The notes: generated by a model from the sequence alone, not told the origin. Shown: positions 18,233 to 27,471, counted from the stretch's first letter. The stretch is 64,000 nucleotides of DNA from Leptolyngbya sp. FACHB-60 (GCF_014695775.1 NZ_JACJOX010000020.1:1-64000); one strand, 5' to 3'. Program-made: numbers and translations.

Positions 18233-18518
18233 AGGTTCTCAGGGAGGTTAAGGATTAGGCGATTAATACTGTAGCAGAGGCCTAGCAGGGGGGTATGGGT
18301 GGCCATAGACCAGTTTTTGCTGGCGCAGTCCATCCTCTGACCGGCGAATACTTTCCCTAGAGCAAGCACTGAAACCTTATGCCGTTAATTAAAGCGACTA
18401 AACTATCGTGACGATGTGACTATTGAAGAAATTAGAGCTGCGATCGCTGATTTTGAGCAATTTGAGGATTTAGAACCATAATTGTCGCCAGCGGTTCTGG
18501 CCCTAAGCTACTACTGAT
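18233..18518. other. Intergenic region with a short remnant frame
   Basis: No full gene. A plus-strand frame with no good start ends IEEIRAAIADFEQFEDLEP before TAA at ~18480. This could be the C-terminal tail of a small lost protein, but it is too short to assign. Confidence 0.35.
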
Positions 18519-18564
18519 AAAAGCCAAGAGAATCCTACAGTGCTGTAGGATTCTCTTGGCTTTT
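18519..18564 (-). terminator. Perfect 22-bp inverted repeat, ftsH terminator
   Basis: AAAAGCCAAGAGAATCCTACAG and its exact complement are separated by only TG, 10 bases after the ftsH stop. The AAAA/TTTT ends give a U tract on either strand. Confidence 0.85.
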
Positions 18565-18573
18565 GACCACCGA

Positions 18574-20442
18574 TTAACCCACTGCTTGGGGTTCTTGCAC
18601 TTGCTTGAGCTGTTCGCGCAGGGGCGGGCCTTCGATCACCTCAGCCTCCAGCAGCTGCTGGGCTAGGGTTTCTAGCAATTCACGATTTTGCTTGAGAATG
18701 TCTAGCGCTCGCTGATGCCCTTCTTCAACGATCGCCTTCACCTCTTCATCGATCGCCTTAGCCGTTTCTTCGCTGATCGGACGGCGAGCGTTGGGCATGC
18801 CACCGTCGAGGAAGGCGTTGCGCTGGGCGCGATCGTAGGCGAGGGGGCCGAGCACCTGACTCATGCCGTAGGTGGTGACCATTTGCTCAGCCAGGTCAGT
18901 AGCCCGCTGGAGGTCATTAGAAGCCCCGGTGGTGATGCTGCCGAAGATGATTTCTTCAGCCGATCGCCCGCCGAGCAGAGTGGCAATTTGCCCCTTTAGC
19001 TCAGCCTCATCTCTGAGAAAGCGGTCTTCGGTGGGCAGTTGCAGGGTATAGCCGAGGGCAGCCATACCGCGCGGCACGATGGAGATTTTTTCGACCTCGT
19101 CGCTGCCGGGCATCATGGCACCGACCAGAGCGTGGCCGACCTCGTGATAGGCGACAATTTTCTTCTCTTTGTCGTTGAGCACGCGGCTCTTCTTCTCTAG
19201 ACCGGCCACTACGCGCTCGATCGCTTCGCTAAAGTCTTCTTGCTCAACGATGGTGCTATTGCGGCGAGCGGCCAACAGAGCAGCCTCATTGACCAGGTTG
19301 GCCAGGTCGGCGCCGGCAAAGCCTGGGGTACGGGTGGCCGTCTGCCGCAGATCAACGGTGTCGGCCAGCTTCACATCCTTAGCGTGGATTTTGAGAATCG
19401 CTTCGCGGCCTTTGAGATCGGGGCGATCAACGAGAACTTGGCGATCGAAGCGACCGGGGCGCAACAAGGCCGGGTCGAGGGTTTCGGGGCGGTTGGTGGC
19501 GGCCAGCACAATTACAGTGGTCGCCCCCGCGTCAAAGCCATCCATCTCGGTGAGCAGCTGGTTGAGGGTTTGCTCACGCTCGTCGTTGCCGCCGTAGAAA
19601 CCGTTGCTGGAGCGCGATTTACCGATCGCATCCAACTCATCGATAAAAATGATGCAGGGAGACTGCTTTTTGGCCTGCTCGAACAAGTCTCGCACGCGAG
19701 ATGACCCGACGCCAACGAACAGTTCCACAAATTCTGAACCGGAGATGCTGAAGAAGGGAACCCCTGCCTCACCAGCCACAGCCTTGGCCATTAGGGTTTT
19801 GCCCGTGCCGGGAGGGCCGACCAGCAGCACCCCTTTAGGAATTTTGGCCCCTAGGTCAGTGAAGCGCTTGGGAGTTTTGAGGAAATCGACCACTTCTACC
19901 AGCTCAGTCTTAGCCTCTTCGACCCCGGCGACATCGTCAAAGGTAATTTTGCCGGCATCGCCTTCGACATAGACCTTAGCCTTGCTCTTGCCAATGGAAA
20001 GCGCCCCCTGGGGACCACCGCCACCGCGAGCCAAAAAGAACCGCCACACACCAATGAAAATCAGCGGCGGAATCACCCAGCTCAGCAAGCTGCCAAACCA
20101 CTGGCCTTTAGGCGGTGGTACGGCGGCAAACTCAACGCCGTTGTCTTCAAGCAGCTGAGGCAGTTGCAGGTCAAAGATGGGAGTAGTGGTGTAGACATCT
20201 CCCGGTTCGCCCGTGGTGGGGTCTTTGATCTGGTAGCGAATTTCGTTTTGGCCCACCGAGGCCCGCACTACTTCTTGCTCTTGAATGCGGTGAATGAACA
20301 TGCTGTAGGGTTCGCGGGCGGTTTGGCTGCCAAACACGCTAGAGAACACAATATTGAGCAGCAGGAGTCCAGTGGCGGCCCAGAGCACGATATTGATAAT
20401 TTGCCGCGATCGCGGCGGCTGAGGGTCTTTTTTAACAGGCAT
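18574..20442 (-). CDS. ftsH: ATP-dependent zinc metalloprotease FtsH
   Basis: A 622-residue membrane AAA+ protease. Two transmembrane segments (~14-36 and ~117-137) flank a small extracytoplasmic domain. The AAA module has Walker A GPPGTGKT (209-216), Walker [12 protein letters not shown] and SRH residues [18 protein letters not shown]. The M41 zinc site is HEVGH (433-437). The Gly-rich linker GGGGPQG and C-terminal region fit cyanobacterial thylakoid/plasma-membrane FtsH; I cannot place it confidently among the four paralogues. FtsH complexes degrade damaged D1 and misassembled membrane proteins. The start is [14 protein letters not shown], and the gene is monocistronic with a strong terminator. 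Confidence 0.95.
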   Translation of the reverse strand: MPVKKDPQPPRSRQIINIVLWAATGLLLLNIVFSSVFGSQTAREPYSMFIHRIQEQEVVRASVGQNEIRYQIKDPTTGEPGDVYTTTPIFDLQLPQLLEDNGVEFAAVPPPKGQWFGSLLSWVIPPLIFIGVWRFFLARGGGGPQGALSIGKSKAKVYVEGDAGKITFDDVAGVEEAKTELVEVVDFLKTPKRFTDLGAKIPKGVLLVGPPGTGKTLMAKAVAGEAGVPFFSISGSEFVELFVGVGSSRVRDLFEQAKKQSPCIIFIDELDAIGKSRSSNGFYGGNDEREQTLNQLLTEMDGFDAGATTVIVLAATNRPETLDPALLRPGRFDRQVLVDRPDLKGREAILKIHAKDVKLADTVDLRQTATRTPGFAGADLANLVNEAALLAARRNSTIVEQEDFSEAIERVVAGLEKKSRVLNDKEKKIVAYHEVGHALVGAMMPGSDEVEKISIVPRGMAALGYTLQLPTEDRFLRDEAELKGQIATLLGGRSAEEIIFGSITTGASNDLQRATDLAEQMVTTYGMSQVLGPLAYDRAQRNAFLDGGMPNARRPISEETAKAIDEEVKAIVEEGHQRALDILKQNRELLETLAQQLLEAEVIEGPPLREQLKQVQEPQAVG

Positions 20443-20599
20443 AACGCTTTTGAAGGTGTGTTTTTGGAGTTTGGTGGGGGCGATCGCCCAACGCAGAGAG
20501 GTATCAACCGCCGGGTGAGTTAGCGGTTTTTCGCTTTGGTGCTAGTTAGTCACCTGGGGCACCCGGGGAGGATCGCACCCCACCGTTCGAGAATTTCAC

Positions 20600-20887
20600 T
20601 TAATTAAAATCAACGTCCACGGTGGTGTCGCCTGCATCGGGGGCATCGGCCCGCAATCCAGAGCGCTTGTTGCTCAGCCCCGACAGCATGATCTGCGACA
20701 TCGCTGCGATAAAGATAGACGCCACCGCCGCGTCATCAATCCAGCCGATGATGGGGATGAAGTCGGGGGAAATGTCGATGGGGCTAAGCAGGTATAGCAG
20801 CGTAGCACCGGCTAAAATCCAGCGATATTTAGGGTGCTCAAGGGTGCGCTTATACCAGTCATAAAACGACTGAACGGGAGAGTTCAT
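20600..20887 (-). CDS. DUF1232 (YkvA-like) small membrane protein
   Basis: 95 residues with the family signature LYLLSPIDISPDFIPIIGWIDDAAV inside a hydrophobic region (~22-65), then a polar tail ending DVDFN. YkvA/DUF1232 proteins are widespread and of unknown function. The start is ATG at 20887. It is 157 bp upstream of ftsH on the same strand and might be cotranscribed with it. Confidence 0.8.
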   Translation of the reverse strand: MNSPVQSFYDWYKRTLEHPKYRWILAGATLLYLLSPIDISPDFIPIIGWIDDAAVASIFIAAMSQIMLSGLSNKRSGLRADAPDAGDTTVDVDFN

Positions 20888-20984
20888 GGGGCAAGGTTGA
20901 ATGCGATGGCTTTATGGTGCCACGGAACCCCCTGCTTGCTCCGTGGCGGATAGCCGCCCGCTAGGTAGGGCGAGGGCCGAACCC

Positions 20985-22385
20985 TTAGCCCGCACGCAGG
21001 TGCCAGGCGCGAGGCTGCAAGAACGTATAGAGCCCTGCCAGCGAGAGGGTTGTACCTAAACCAGAATGGCCTCGACCGCTCCAGGGCAGGCGGGGGCTGA
21101 CGCGATCGCAACAGTTCCAATAGGCGCTCCCCGTTTTGAGCTGGCGCAAAATCCCCACGGCCCGTTCCCGCTCCGTGCCATATACCGCCGCCGTCAGCCC
21201 ATAGGGCGTATCTTGCATTAGCGCTACAGCTTCCGCATCACTGGCCACCCGCTGAATGCCGATTACTGGGCCAAAGGTTTCTGCTTGCATCACCGTCATG
21301 GTGTGGTTAACCTCGGTGAGCACCGTGGGGGCAAAGTACCAGCCAGGGCGATCGAGCTGCTTGCCGCCACAACGCAGGGTCGCCCCTTTAGCCAACGCAT
21401 CTGCCACTTGGTCAGCCAAAACATCTAGCTGTGGCCTACGGCTGACCGGGCCAAGGTAAGTTTTGGGATCGGTTGGGTCTCCCAACGCAAAGCCCCGCAC
21501 CGTTTCTATAAAAGCTGTCAGAAACTCGTCATAAACATCGGTATGAACGTAGATGCGCTCCACCGCGCAACAGCTCTGGCCGTTGTTGTAAAACGCCCCA
21601 TCTGCCAGACCTGCCGCCGCCACCGCCACCTTAGCATCGGTGCACACGTAGGCCGGATCTTTGCCGCCCAGTTCGAGCTGGGTGCGAACCAGTTTGGGAG
21701 CCGCCGCGATCGCAATTTTCTGCCCCGTAGCGTAGGAGCCCGTGAAGAATACGCCATCAATCGGCTGCTCCAGCAGCGCCGATCCGGTTAGCCCTGAGCC
21801 GATAACCGGGATGAAAATATCTTGGGGAATGCCGGACTCATGGAGCAGATCTGCGATCGCCCTCCCGGTCAGTGTGGCCAACTCCGACGGCTTATACAGC
21901 ACCGCATTCCCCATCAGCAGCGCCGGAATAAATACATTTCCCCCCACAAAATACGGATAGTTCCACGCCGAAATATTGGCCACCACCCCCAGCGGGTCGT
22001 AAGCAATCACCTCCTCCAACCTCCCCATCCCTGGCAGCGCCGCCGCTGGCTCAGCGTAGACCCGCTCTGGCGTGAGAACGTTGGCCGCATGCTCCACAAA
22101 GAAATCAAGTCTTCCCGGCACTGCCAAAATTTCGCTGCGCGCTTGGGTAATGGGCTTGCCAGTTTCTGACGTCAGCAACGCCGCCAGAGCATCTGCCCGC
22201 TCAATCAGCAGCTCTCGAAACCGCAGGATAGGCTGAATGCGATCGGCCAAAGGCTGCGCCGCCCACCCCGGCTGCGCCTGCCGCGCCCGATCATATTTCT
22301 CGGCAACAGTGGCGCGATCGTCCACCGCGAGTTCTTGAATCAACGCTTCAGTAGCCGGGTTGATGATCGAAAGAACGTCAGCCAT
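20985..22385 (-). CDS. Aldehyde dehydrogenase family protein
   Basis: A 466-residue NAD(P)-dependent aldehyde dehydrogenase. The active-site Glu is in LELGGKDPAYV, Cys in NNGQSCCAVERIYVH, and the nucleotide-binding entry is ISAWNYPYFVGGNVFIPALL. The C-terminus is rather short. The neighbouring iron alcohol dehydrogenase and GlnT-like ligase on the same strand suggest that it oxidises the aldehyde made by that dehydrogenase, as in gamma-glutamylated amino-alcohol catabolism (inference). Broad-specificity aldehyde detoxification is the alternative. Start MADVLSIINPATEA is the normal ALDH opening. Confidence 0.87.
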   Translation of the reverse strand: MADVLSIINPATEALIQELAVDDRATVAEKYDRARQAQPGWAAQPLADRIQPILRFRELLIERADALAALLTSETGKPITQARSEILAVPGRLDFFVEHAANVLTPERVYAEPAAALPGMGRLEEVIAYDPLGVVANISAWNYPYFVGGNVFIPALLMGNAVLYKPSELATLTGRAIADLLHESGIPQDIFIPVIGSGLTGSALLEQPIDGVFFTGSYATGQKIAIAAAPKLVRTQLELGGKDPAYVCTDAKVAVAAAGLADGAFYNNGQSCCAVERIYVHTDVYDEFLTAFIETVRGFALGDPTDPKTYLGPVSRRPQLDVLADQVADALAKGATLRCGGKQLDRPGWYFAPTVLTEVNHTMTVMQAETFGPVIGIQRVASDAEAVALMQDTPYGLTAAVYGTERERAVGILRQLKTGSAYWNCCDRVSPRLPWSGRGHSGLGTTLSLAGLYTFLQPRAWHLRAG

Positions 22386-22453
22386 AGTGATAAGAAATTC
22401 TGGAACTGATGAGCAATGTCAGCAGATGGAGTTGTTTGTAATCCGGGGTGAAA

Positions 22454-22713
22454 GGTGGGCAGTGCCCACCCTACGGTTGTTTAGGCCGATCGCAGAAAAG
22501 AACAGATTCATTTGCAGAACAGAGGTTTAAACCGATGATCAATTGCTCCTTTCCGTGAGGTGAAGGACGACGGAACGTCCTTCTCGTAGGGGTCTGGGGG
22601 GACCGAAATCCCCCCAGCAGTAGGTTTGGCTTTTACCACCCAGACTCTCTCAACGAGCGATCGCTCATGGGCTAAAACAATGGTGCATTGCTGCGCGGAT
22701 GCACCCTACGGTT
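22454..22713 (+). repeat. ~260-bp hairpin-rich element, left copy of an inverted pair
   Basis: Begins with palindromic GGTGGGCAGTGCCCACC and ends with the hairpin GGTGCATTGCTGCGCGGATGCACC plus CTACGGTT. Inside are GAAGGACG/CGTCCTTC and TGGGGGGA/TCCCCCCA stem-loops. The reverse complement of 23950-24208 follows the same order, with long identical blocks (e.g. CTCCTTTCCGTGAGGTGAAG onward for ~60 bp). It stops 25 bp short of the Fe-ADH stop codon. MITE-like; no coding capacity. Confidence 0.85.
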
Positions 22714-22738
22714 GAATGGAAGCCCACGCACAGGGTGC

Positions 22739-23923
22739 TCAAAAAGCATCTTGATAGATAGCGTAGAAATCCTTCTCCGTAACGGGTTTAGGATTCAACG
22801 GATGACACCCATCCTTCATCGCCACCGCCACCAACGGCCCCAACCCATCGGGTGTCACCCCCAAAGCCCCCAATGAAGCCGGAATCCCAATCGACTCAGA
22901 CAGGTCCACAATCCAATCCACAAACGCTTGCCCATCGGCGGTCCCTGGCTTCACGACTTGAGCCATGCGCAAAAACTGCTCGGGCGCGGCAGCTAAGTTA
23001 AACCGCATCGCCGCAGGCAGCATAATGCCATTCGCCAAACCGTGGTGCGTGTCATACACCGTAGACAGCGCATGGGCACAGGAATGGGTGACGCCAAGGC
23101 CCTTTTGAAACGCGATCGCCCCCATCATCGACGCATTCAGCATCCCCCCCCGCGCTGCCAAGTGCGCCGCCGTCGTCGCCTCGTCAAAGGCTTCTCCATC
23201 TCGCGATCGCTGGGCAAAGTCCACACAGGCTTTCAAGTTCTGCGCTACCAGATAAATGCCCTCCAACGCAATGCCATCGCAGAGAGGATTAAACCCCTTG
23301 GCCAGAAACGCCTCAACCAAATGGGTCAGCGCATCCATCCCCGTCGCAGCGGTGATTTTGGCCGGTAGCCCTAGCAGCAGTTTGGGGTCAGCCAGCACCA
23401 CCTTGGGCAACAGCTGCGGATCAAACACGATCTTTTTAGCGTGGCTGTCATCGTCCGAGATTACGGCGCTGCGTCCCACTTCGCTGCCGGTGCCCGCCGT
23501 GGTGGGCACCGCGACAATAGGCGGAATCGGTCGATCAATCGGGCGGGTGCTGTTGCCGTCTTCGTAGTCGAATAGGTGACCGGGGTGGTTGGCCATCAGG
23601 GCGATCGCCTTCGCCACATCGATTGGGGCACCGCCGCCTACGGCCACAATGCCGTCGGCCCCGTGGCTTTTCCATGCTTCAACCCCGGCATTGACCTGAG
23701 AAACTACCGGGTTGCCCCAAACGCCGCTAAAGACAGCCGCCCCGAAGGACGCCAGAGAATTCTTTAGCTCAGGAAACCAGGGGAGTTGAGCGACATCTTT
23801 ATCGGTGATGATGAGGACTCGCTGAATGCCTAACGTGGTGAGTTCGTCCGCGAGTTCGTGCCGCGCCCCTGGCCCGAAGCGAATGCGGGTGGGAAAGTTG
23901 TAGGTGTGAATGGTAGAAGACAT
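22739..23923 (-). CDS. Iron-containing (group III) alcohol dehydrogenase
   Basis: A 394-residue Fe-dependent alcohol dehydrogenase. Residues ~1-180 form the NAD(P)-binding domain with VAVGGGAPIDVAKA and VPTTAGTGSEVG. The C-terminal helical domain carries metal ligands in ITAATGMDALTHLVEAF and HSCAHALSTVYDTHHG. The family includes lactaldehyde, 1,3-propanediol and 4-hydroxybutyrate dehydrogenases. I set the start at the ATG at 23923 (MSSTIHTYNFPTRIRFG); the longer frame runs into the flanking repeat. The gene is bracketed by inverted repeats 25-27 bp away on both sides, like a cassette set between the GlnT-like and ALDH genes. Confidence 0.87.
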   Translation of the reverse strand: MSSTIHTYNFPTRIRFGPGARHELADELTTLGIQRVLIITDKDVAQLPWFPELKNSLASFGAAVFSGVWGNPVVSQVNAGVEAWKSHGADGIVAVGGGAPIDVAKAIALMANHPGHLFDYEDGNSTRPIDRPIPPIVAVPTTAGTGSEVGRSAVISDDDSHAKKIVFDPQLLPKVVLADPKLLLGLPAKITAATGMDALTHLVEAFLAKGFNPLCDGIALEGIYLVAQNLKACVDFAQRSRDGEAFDEATTAAHLAARGGMLNASMMGAIAFQKGLGVTHSCAHALSTVYDTHHGLANGIMLPAAMRFNLAAAPEQFLRMAQVVKPGTADGQAFVDWIVDLSESIGIPASLGALGVTPDGLGPLVAVAMKDGCHPLNPKPVTEKDFYAIYQDAF

Positions 23924-23949
23924 AGCGGATTTATGCCCTTGAAAATAGG

Positions 23950-24208
23950 AACCGTGGGGTGCATCTGCGCAGCGATGCATTGTTGCTTTGCGCTGTAAGC
24001 GATCGCTTATGCACGAGATCGGTGGAGAAAGCCAAGCCTGCCGCTGGGGGGATTTCGGTCCCCCCAGACCCCTACGAGAAGGACGTTCCGTCGTCCTTCA
24101 CCTCACGGAAAGGAGCGATCGCCCATCGGTTTAAACCTCTGTTTTGCAAATTGGCCTAGTTTTTCTCTGCAATTGATCGAGGCAGTCGTAGGGTGGGCAC
24201 TGCCCACC
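23950..24208 (-). repeat. ~260-bp hairpin-rich element, right inverted copy
   Basis: The reverse-complement copy of 22454-22713, carrying the same four hairpins in mirror order. Unique positions have diverged (for instance around 24150-24175), while the block at ~24040-24140 is nearly identical to the left copy. It lies 27 bp upstream of the Fe-ADH start and 43 bp past the GlnT-like stop. Confidence 0.85.
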
Positions 24209-24251
24209 AGCTAACCTTCTGGTCGGGGCAAACGGTTGTCGCCTGCGACCT

Positions 24252-25577
24252 TTAAACATTCACGTACTGATCCATTTCCCAGGTGGTGATTTGGGCGTTG
24301 AAGGCGTTCCATTCCTTCGCTTTCATTTCGAGGAAGGTTTTGGCACCGAGTTCACCCATCGTTTCCATTAACAGAGGGTCTTGCTTGAGGGCGACCATCG
24401 CCTCGTAGAGGTTGTGGGGCAGGGTTTGCAAGTTGGTGAACTCGTCGCCCCGGGCGAACAGGTTTTCGTCGATGCGCTGGCCGGGGTCAAGCTGCTGCTG
24501 GATGCCCTCTAGCCCAGCCGCCAAAATTCCGGCTGTAGCCAGGTAGAGGTTGACGGCCCCATCGATCATGCGGCACTCGAAGCGACCCTTGTCGGGAATG
24601 CGGATCAGGTGGGAGCGGTTGTTGCCGCCGTAAGAGATGTATCGGGGGCTCCAGGTGCTGCCGGAGGTGGTGGTGCTGGCCCCCAACCGCCGGTAGGAGT
24701 TGACCGTGGGGGCGCAGAGAGCCGTCAGCCCTTTGCCGTGGGCCAAGACCCCGCCCAAAAAGTTGTAGCCGATGGGCGAAAGCCCCCCCGCGTCGGCCCC
24801 TTCTGCAAAGGCGTTGACGTCGCCCTGCCACAGGCTGTTGTGGACATGGCCGCCGTTGCCAGTGATGTGGCTAAAGGGTTTGGGCATAAAGGTGGCGACA
24901 AAGCCCCGCTGCTCGGCCAGGGTTTTGACCATGTATTTAAAGAAGACGTGGCGATCGCAGGTGGTCTTGGCATCGCTGTAGGTCCAATTCAGCTCAAACT
25001 GGCCATTGGCGTCTTCGTGGTCGCACTGGTACGGACCCCAACCCAGATCTTCCATATAGGTGACAACGGTTGAGATCAGGTCAAACTGGCGCATCAGGTT
25101 GAGCTGGTCATAGCAGGGCCGCTCAGCGGTGTCTTTAGGGTCAGCCAGTTCGTACCCTGTCTCGGTCTGGCGCAGCAAAAAGAACTCGGCTTCTACTCCA
25201 GTTTTAAGGGTGTAGCTCAGGGATGCGGCTTGATCGATCACCCGGTTCAACATCATCCGGGGCGCGGCGGGGAAGGGTTCGCCCTCGTAGTACACATCAC
25301 AGGCTACCCAGCCTACGGTCGGCTCCCAGGGCAGCTGAATCAGCGAGTCGGGGTCGGGCACGGCCGCAATCTCAGCCGCCTCTGGCCCCAGGCCCAGGTT
25401 GGAGGCAAACGAGCAGAAAAATGCGCCGTCTTTTTCTACCGAAGCCATTTGAGTGGCGGGCACCAGCTTGGCCCGAGTGCCCCCCAGCAAATCAGTATAG
25501 GAAACTAGAAAAAACTTGATGCCGAGGGCCTTGGCCCTTTCTGCCAGGTTCTGAACCTGAGTCAACATGCTGACCAT
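24252..25577 (-). CDS. GlnT/PuuA-like glutamine synthetase family ligase (gamma-glutamylamide synthetase candidate)
   Basis: A 441-residue glutamine-synthetase fold. Active-site segments are present: GVEAEFFLL, HEDANGQFELNW, GNGGHVHNSLW, APTVNSYRRL, NNRSHLIRIP and FECRMIDGAVNLYLA. Length (~440) and divergence from GlnA (~470) place it in the type III GlnT/gamma-glutamyl-polyamine or -amine ligase branch, which joins glutamate to ammonia or an amine using ATP. A perfect GTA-N8-TAC box and spaced -10 lie just upstream, indicating NtcA control. Downstream on the same strand are an alcohol and an aldehyde dehydrogenase. Ammonia as substrate cannot be excluded. ATG 25577 is chosen because it sits ~20 nt after the predicted transcription start. 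Confidence 0.82.
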   Translation of the reverse strand: MVSMLTQVQNLAERAKALGIKFFLVSYTDLLGGTRAKLVPATQMASVEKDGAFFCSFASNLGLGPEAAEIAAVPDPDSLIQLPWEPTVGWVACDVYYEGEPFPAAPRMMLNRVIDQAASLSYTLKTGVEAEFFLLRQTETGYELADPKDTAERPCYDQLNLMRQFDLISTVVTYMEDLGWGPYQCDHEDANGQFELNWTYSDAKTTCDRHVFFKYMVKTLAEQRGFVATFMPKPFSHITGNGGHVHNSLWQGDVNAFAEGADAGGLSPIGYNFLGGVLAHGKGLTALCAPTVNSYRRLGASTTTSGSTWSPRYISYGGNNRSHLIRIPDKGRFECRMIDGAVNLYLATAGILAAGLEGIQQQLDPGQRIDENLFARGDEFTNLQTLPHNLYEAMVALKQDPLLMETMGELGAKTFLEMKAKEWNAFNAQITTWEMDQYVNV

Positions 25578-25602
25578 AGAACGACTCCGGACGTTTCAGC
25601 TT

Positions 25603-25644
25603 AGTAAAACAGGCTGACGAAGTCGCTTTTGTAGTTGTAGATAC
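25603..25644 (-). promoter_or_regulatory. NtcA-activated promoter of the GlnT-like gene
   Basis: GTA-gttgtaga-TAC at 25631-25644 exactly matches the NtcA consensus GTAN8TAC. On the minus strand a TTTACT element follows at 25608-25603 after 22 bases, the spacing of class-II NtcA-activated promoters (box centred near -41.5). The predicted start is about 20 nt before the ATG at 25577. The -10 is imperfect, lacking the A at position 2. Confidence 0.7.
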
Positions 25645-25872
25645 GGGGCAAGGTTGGTAGTTGTTCTTTTCTTACTGGCAGCTTTGGTCAACAGTCAGTG
25701 TCTATTTGGGGCTGGCAAATGGGCGCTAAATCCCTCAGGTTATATAGATTAATCTCTGCCATCCTACCGAGTTGTTTTGGCTGCAAAGTTCTTAGTTTGT
25801 GGACAGTGTTAGGTGCAAGGCAATCAGTCATGGCCTACACCCGACGCTGCTCTTAATACGGAATTTAGAACC

Positions 25873-26424
25873 ATGGAACGTGACAAAAACTTGGATCACA
25901 ATCCTGACACGAATCCCGATCCCATCACTGGGCAGCCAGGATCACATCCCGTTGGCACTGGAGTCGGTGCAGCTGGAGTAGGTGCGATCGCTACCGCTGT
26001 GGGTGGTGTAGTTGGTGGTCCTGTGGGCGCCGTGGTCGGTGCAGCCGTTGGTGCTGTGGCGGGTGGCCTTGCTGGTAAAGGTGTGGCCGAGAAAGTCGAT
26101 CCCACTGTGGAAGACGACTACTGGCGCAATAATTACAAAAGTCGGCCCTATGTCGAGTCTGACTATAGCTACGACGACTACAGCCCAGCCTATCGCACCG
26201 GTTATGAGGGCTACAGCACCTACTCTGGTCAGGGTATGACCTTTACTCAAGCCGAGCCCCATCTGCAGAAAGACTACGAAAACCACAACGGCCGCCTCGG
26301 CTGGGAAAAAGCCAAGCATGCCAGCCAAGACGCCTGGTACCGAGTAGAGTCCACTGGCAGCCGCGATTCAGATCGACAAATTGACGATCGCCGCACTGAT
26401 TCTGGCACCACCGGTATGCTGTAA
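25873..26424 (+). CDS. Glycine-zipper stress-type protein
   Basis: A 183-residue protein. It opens with a DPITGQPGSHPVGTG segment, then a long Gly/Ala/Val glycine-zipper membrane stretch (~30-70) followed by VAEKVDPTVEDDYWR. A hydrophilic Tyr/Asp-rich part ends with LGWEKAKHASQDAW. This layout matches a widespread bacterial family of unknown function that I associate with stress responses. ATG 25873 (MERDKNLDHNP) fits the family start better than the upstream frame opening. It is divergent from the GlnT-like gene and ends at a strong hairpin. Confidence 0.72.
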   Translation: MERDKNLDHNPDTNPDPITGQPGSHPVGTGVGAAGVGAIATAVGGVVGGPVGAVVGAAVGAVAGGLAGKGVAEKVDPTVEDDYWRNNYKSRPYVESDYSYDDYSPAYRTGYEGYSTYSGQGMTFTQAEPHLQKDYENHNGRLGWEKAKHASQDAWYRVESTGSRDSDRQIDDRRTDSGTTGML

Positions 26425-26461
26425 CCCCAATTGGGCAGGCTACCTGAGATAGTTCTCGGCT

Positions 26462-26494
26462 AACCGCTGAGCCAGTAACTCTGGCTCAGCGGTT
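26462..26494 (+). terminator. Hairpin after the glycine-zipper gene
   Basis: A perfect 14-bp stem AACCGCTGAGCCAG/CTGGCTCAGCGGTT with a 5-base loop, ~37 bases after the stop. There is no T tract, so it may be an RNA-stabilising or processing hairpin rather than a classical terminator. Confidence 0.5.
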
Positions 26495-26707
26495 GGCGAT
26501 CGTAGCCATCTTTGCTGGGGCTTCTGCGATCGTCCCCCTGTGCCAAAACCACCAATCCAAACGAATTATTGCCAATCTCGAAAAACTTTGGCACAACCTG
26601 TCATATCAAGTTATGCTATGCCCCCTAGGGGTATTTAGGCAAAGCCGAGCTCCTTTCGCTGCAAAAGATTCCACCCCGCATGTCTTTCTAAAGGCTGGGT
26701 CTCATCC

Positions 26708-27445
26708 ATGGATATTTTGGTTGTTCAACATGTCGAAGCAGACCCCGTAGGCATTTTGGGCCGATATCTAGAAGTCAAAGGAGCCTGGCTGCACACCTGG
26801 TTGGTGCCCCAGAGCCCAACCCCGCCTTACGGGGATTACGACGGCCTAGTTGTACTCGGCGGCCCCATGAATGCCTGCGAAGACGACAACTTTCCTCACC
26901 TGGCACGAGTGGCCGAGCTGATCCGCGAATTTCACAGTCAGGGCAAGCCGGTGTTGGGCATTTGCCTAGGCGCTCAGCTGGTTGCCCGCGCCTTTGGCAG
27001 TCGGGTTTACCAAAATGAGGTTCCAGAACTGGGTTTTACGCCGCTGTTTCCCGTTGCGGCTCCCGAAGAACCCTGGCTGCAAGACTACCCACCGGGGATG
27101 CCGATGATGCAGTGGCATTTTGACACCTTCGATCTACCCCCTGGAGCGCAACTGCTGCTCACCAATAAGACCTGCAAAAATCAGGCCTTTCGCATCGGCA
27201 GCAATATCTATGGCCTACAGTTTCATCCCGAAGTCACCCCGCAGGTTGTGATGAGCTGGATGGCCTTTAAGACTGAATGGATTGAGGCTAACTATCCTCA
27301 CCTGTTGGAGCAACTGCGGGAGCAGCTAGGGCTGCACTGGGGGCAGTCAGCCCAGTTTACCGAAAAGCTGGCCGATGCCTGGTACGACCAGGTCGTGGCT
27401 GTGGCCCAAACCGAACCATTACTTCATCAAGGCAGCTTCACTTAA
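26708..27445 (+). CDS. Class-I glutamine amidotransferase domain protein
   Basis: A 245-residue stand-alone GATase1 with nucleophile Cys86 in LGICLGAQL, His173 and Glu175 in FHPEVT, and the oxyanion region VLGGPMNACEDD. Stand-alone enzymes of this type resemble the GMP-synthase amidotransferase domain and act as amidotransferases or gamma-glutamyl hydrolases. With the GlnT-like ligase and two dehydrogenases nearby, hydrolysis of a gamma-glutamyl intermediate is a reasonable guess, though this gene is on the other strand. The start is ATG at 26708 (MDILVVQHVE). A clear terminator follows. Confidence 0.82.
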   Translation: MDILVVQHVEADPVGILGRYLEVKGAWLHTWLVPQSPTPPYGDYDGLVVLGGPMNACEDDNFPHLARVAELIREFHSQGKPVLGICLGAQLVARAFGSRVYQNEVPELGFTPLFPVAAPEEPWLQDYPPGMPMMQWHFDTFDLPPGAQLLLTNKTCKNQAFRIGSNIYGLQFHPEVTPQVVMSWMAFKTEWIEANYPHLLEQLREQLGLHWGQSAQFTEKLADAWYDQVVAVAQTEPLLHQGSFT

Positions 27446-27471
27446 ATCGCGTCAGTTGAGCCTGCGGGCTA

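Noticed and set aside
18400..18482. Short frame ending FEQFEDLEP, possibly an antitoxin tail
   Set aside because: About 30 codons with no start or partner toxin; too short to name.
26618..26634. CCCCTAGGGG palindrome before the amidotransferase gene
   Set aside because: Symmetry covers only ten bases; too short to claim an operator.
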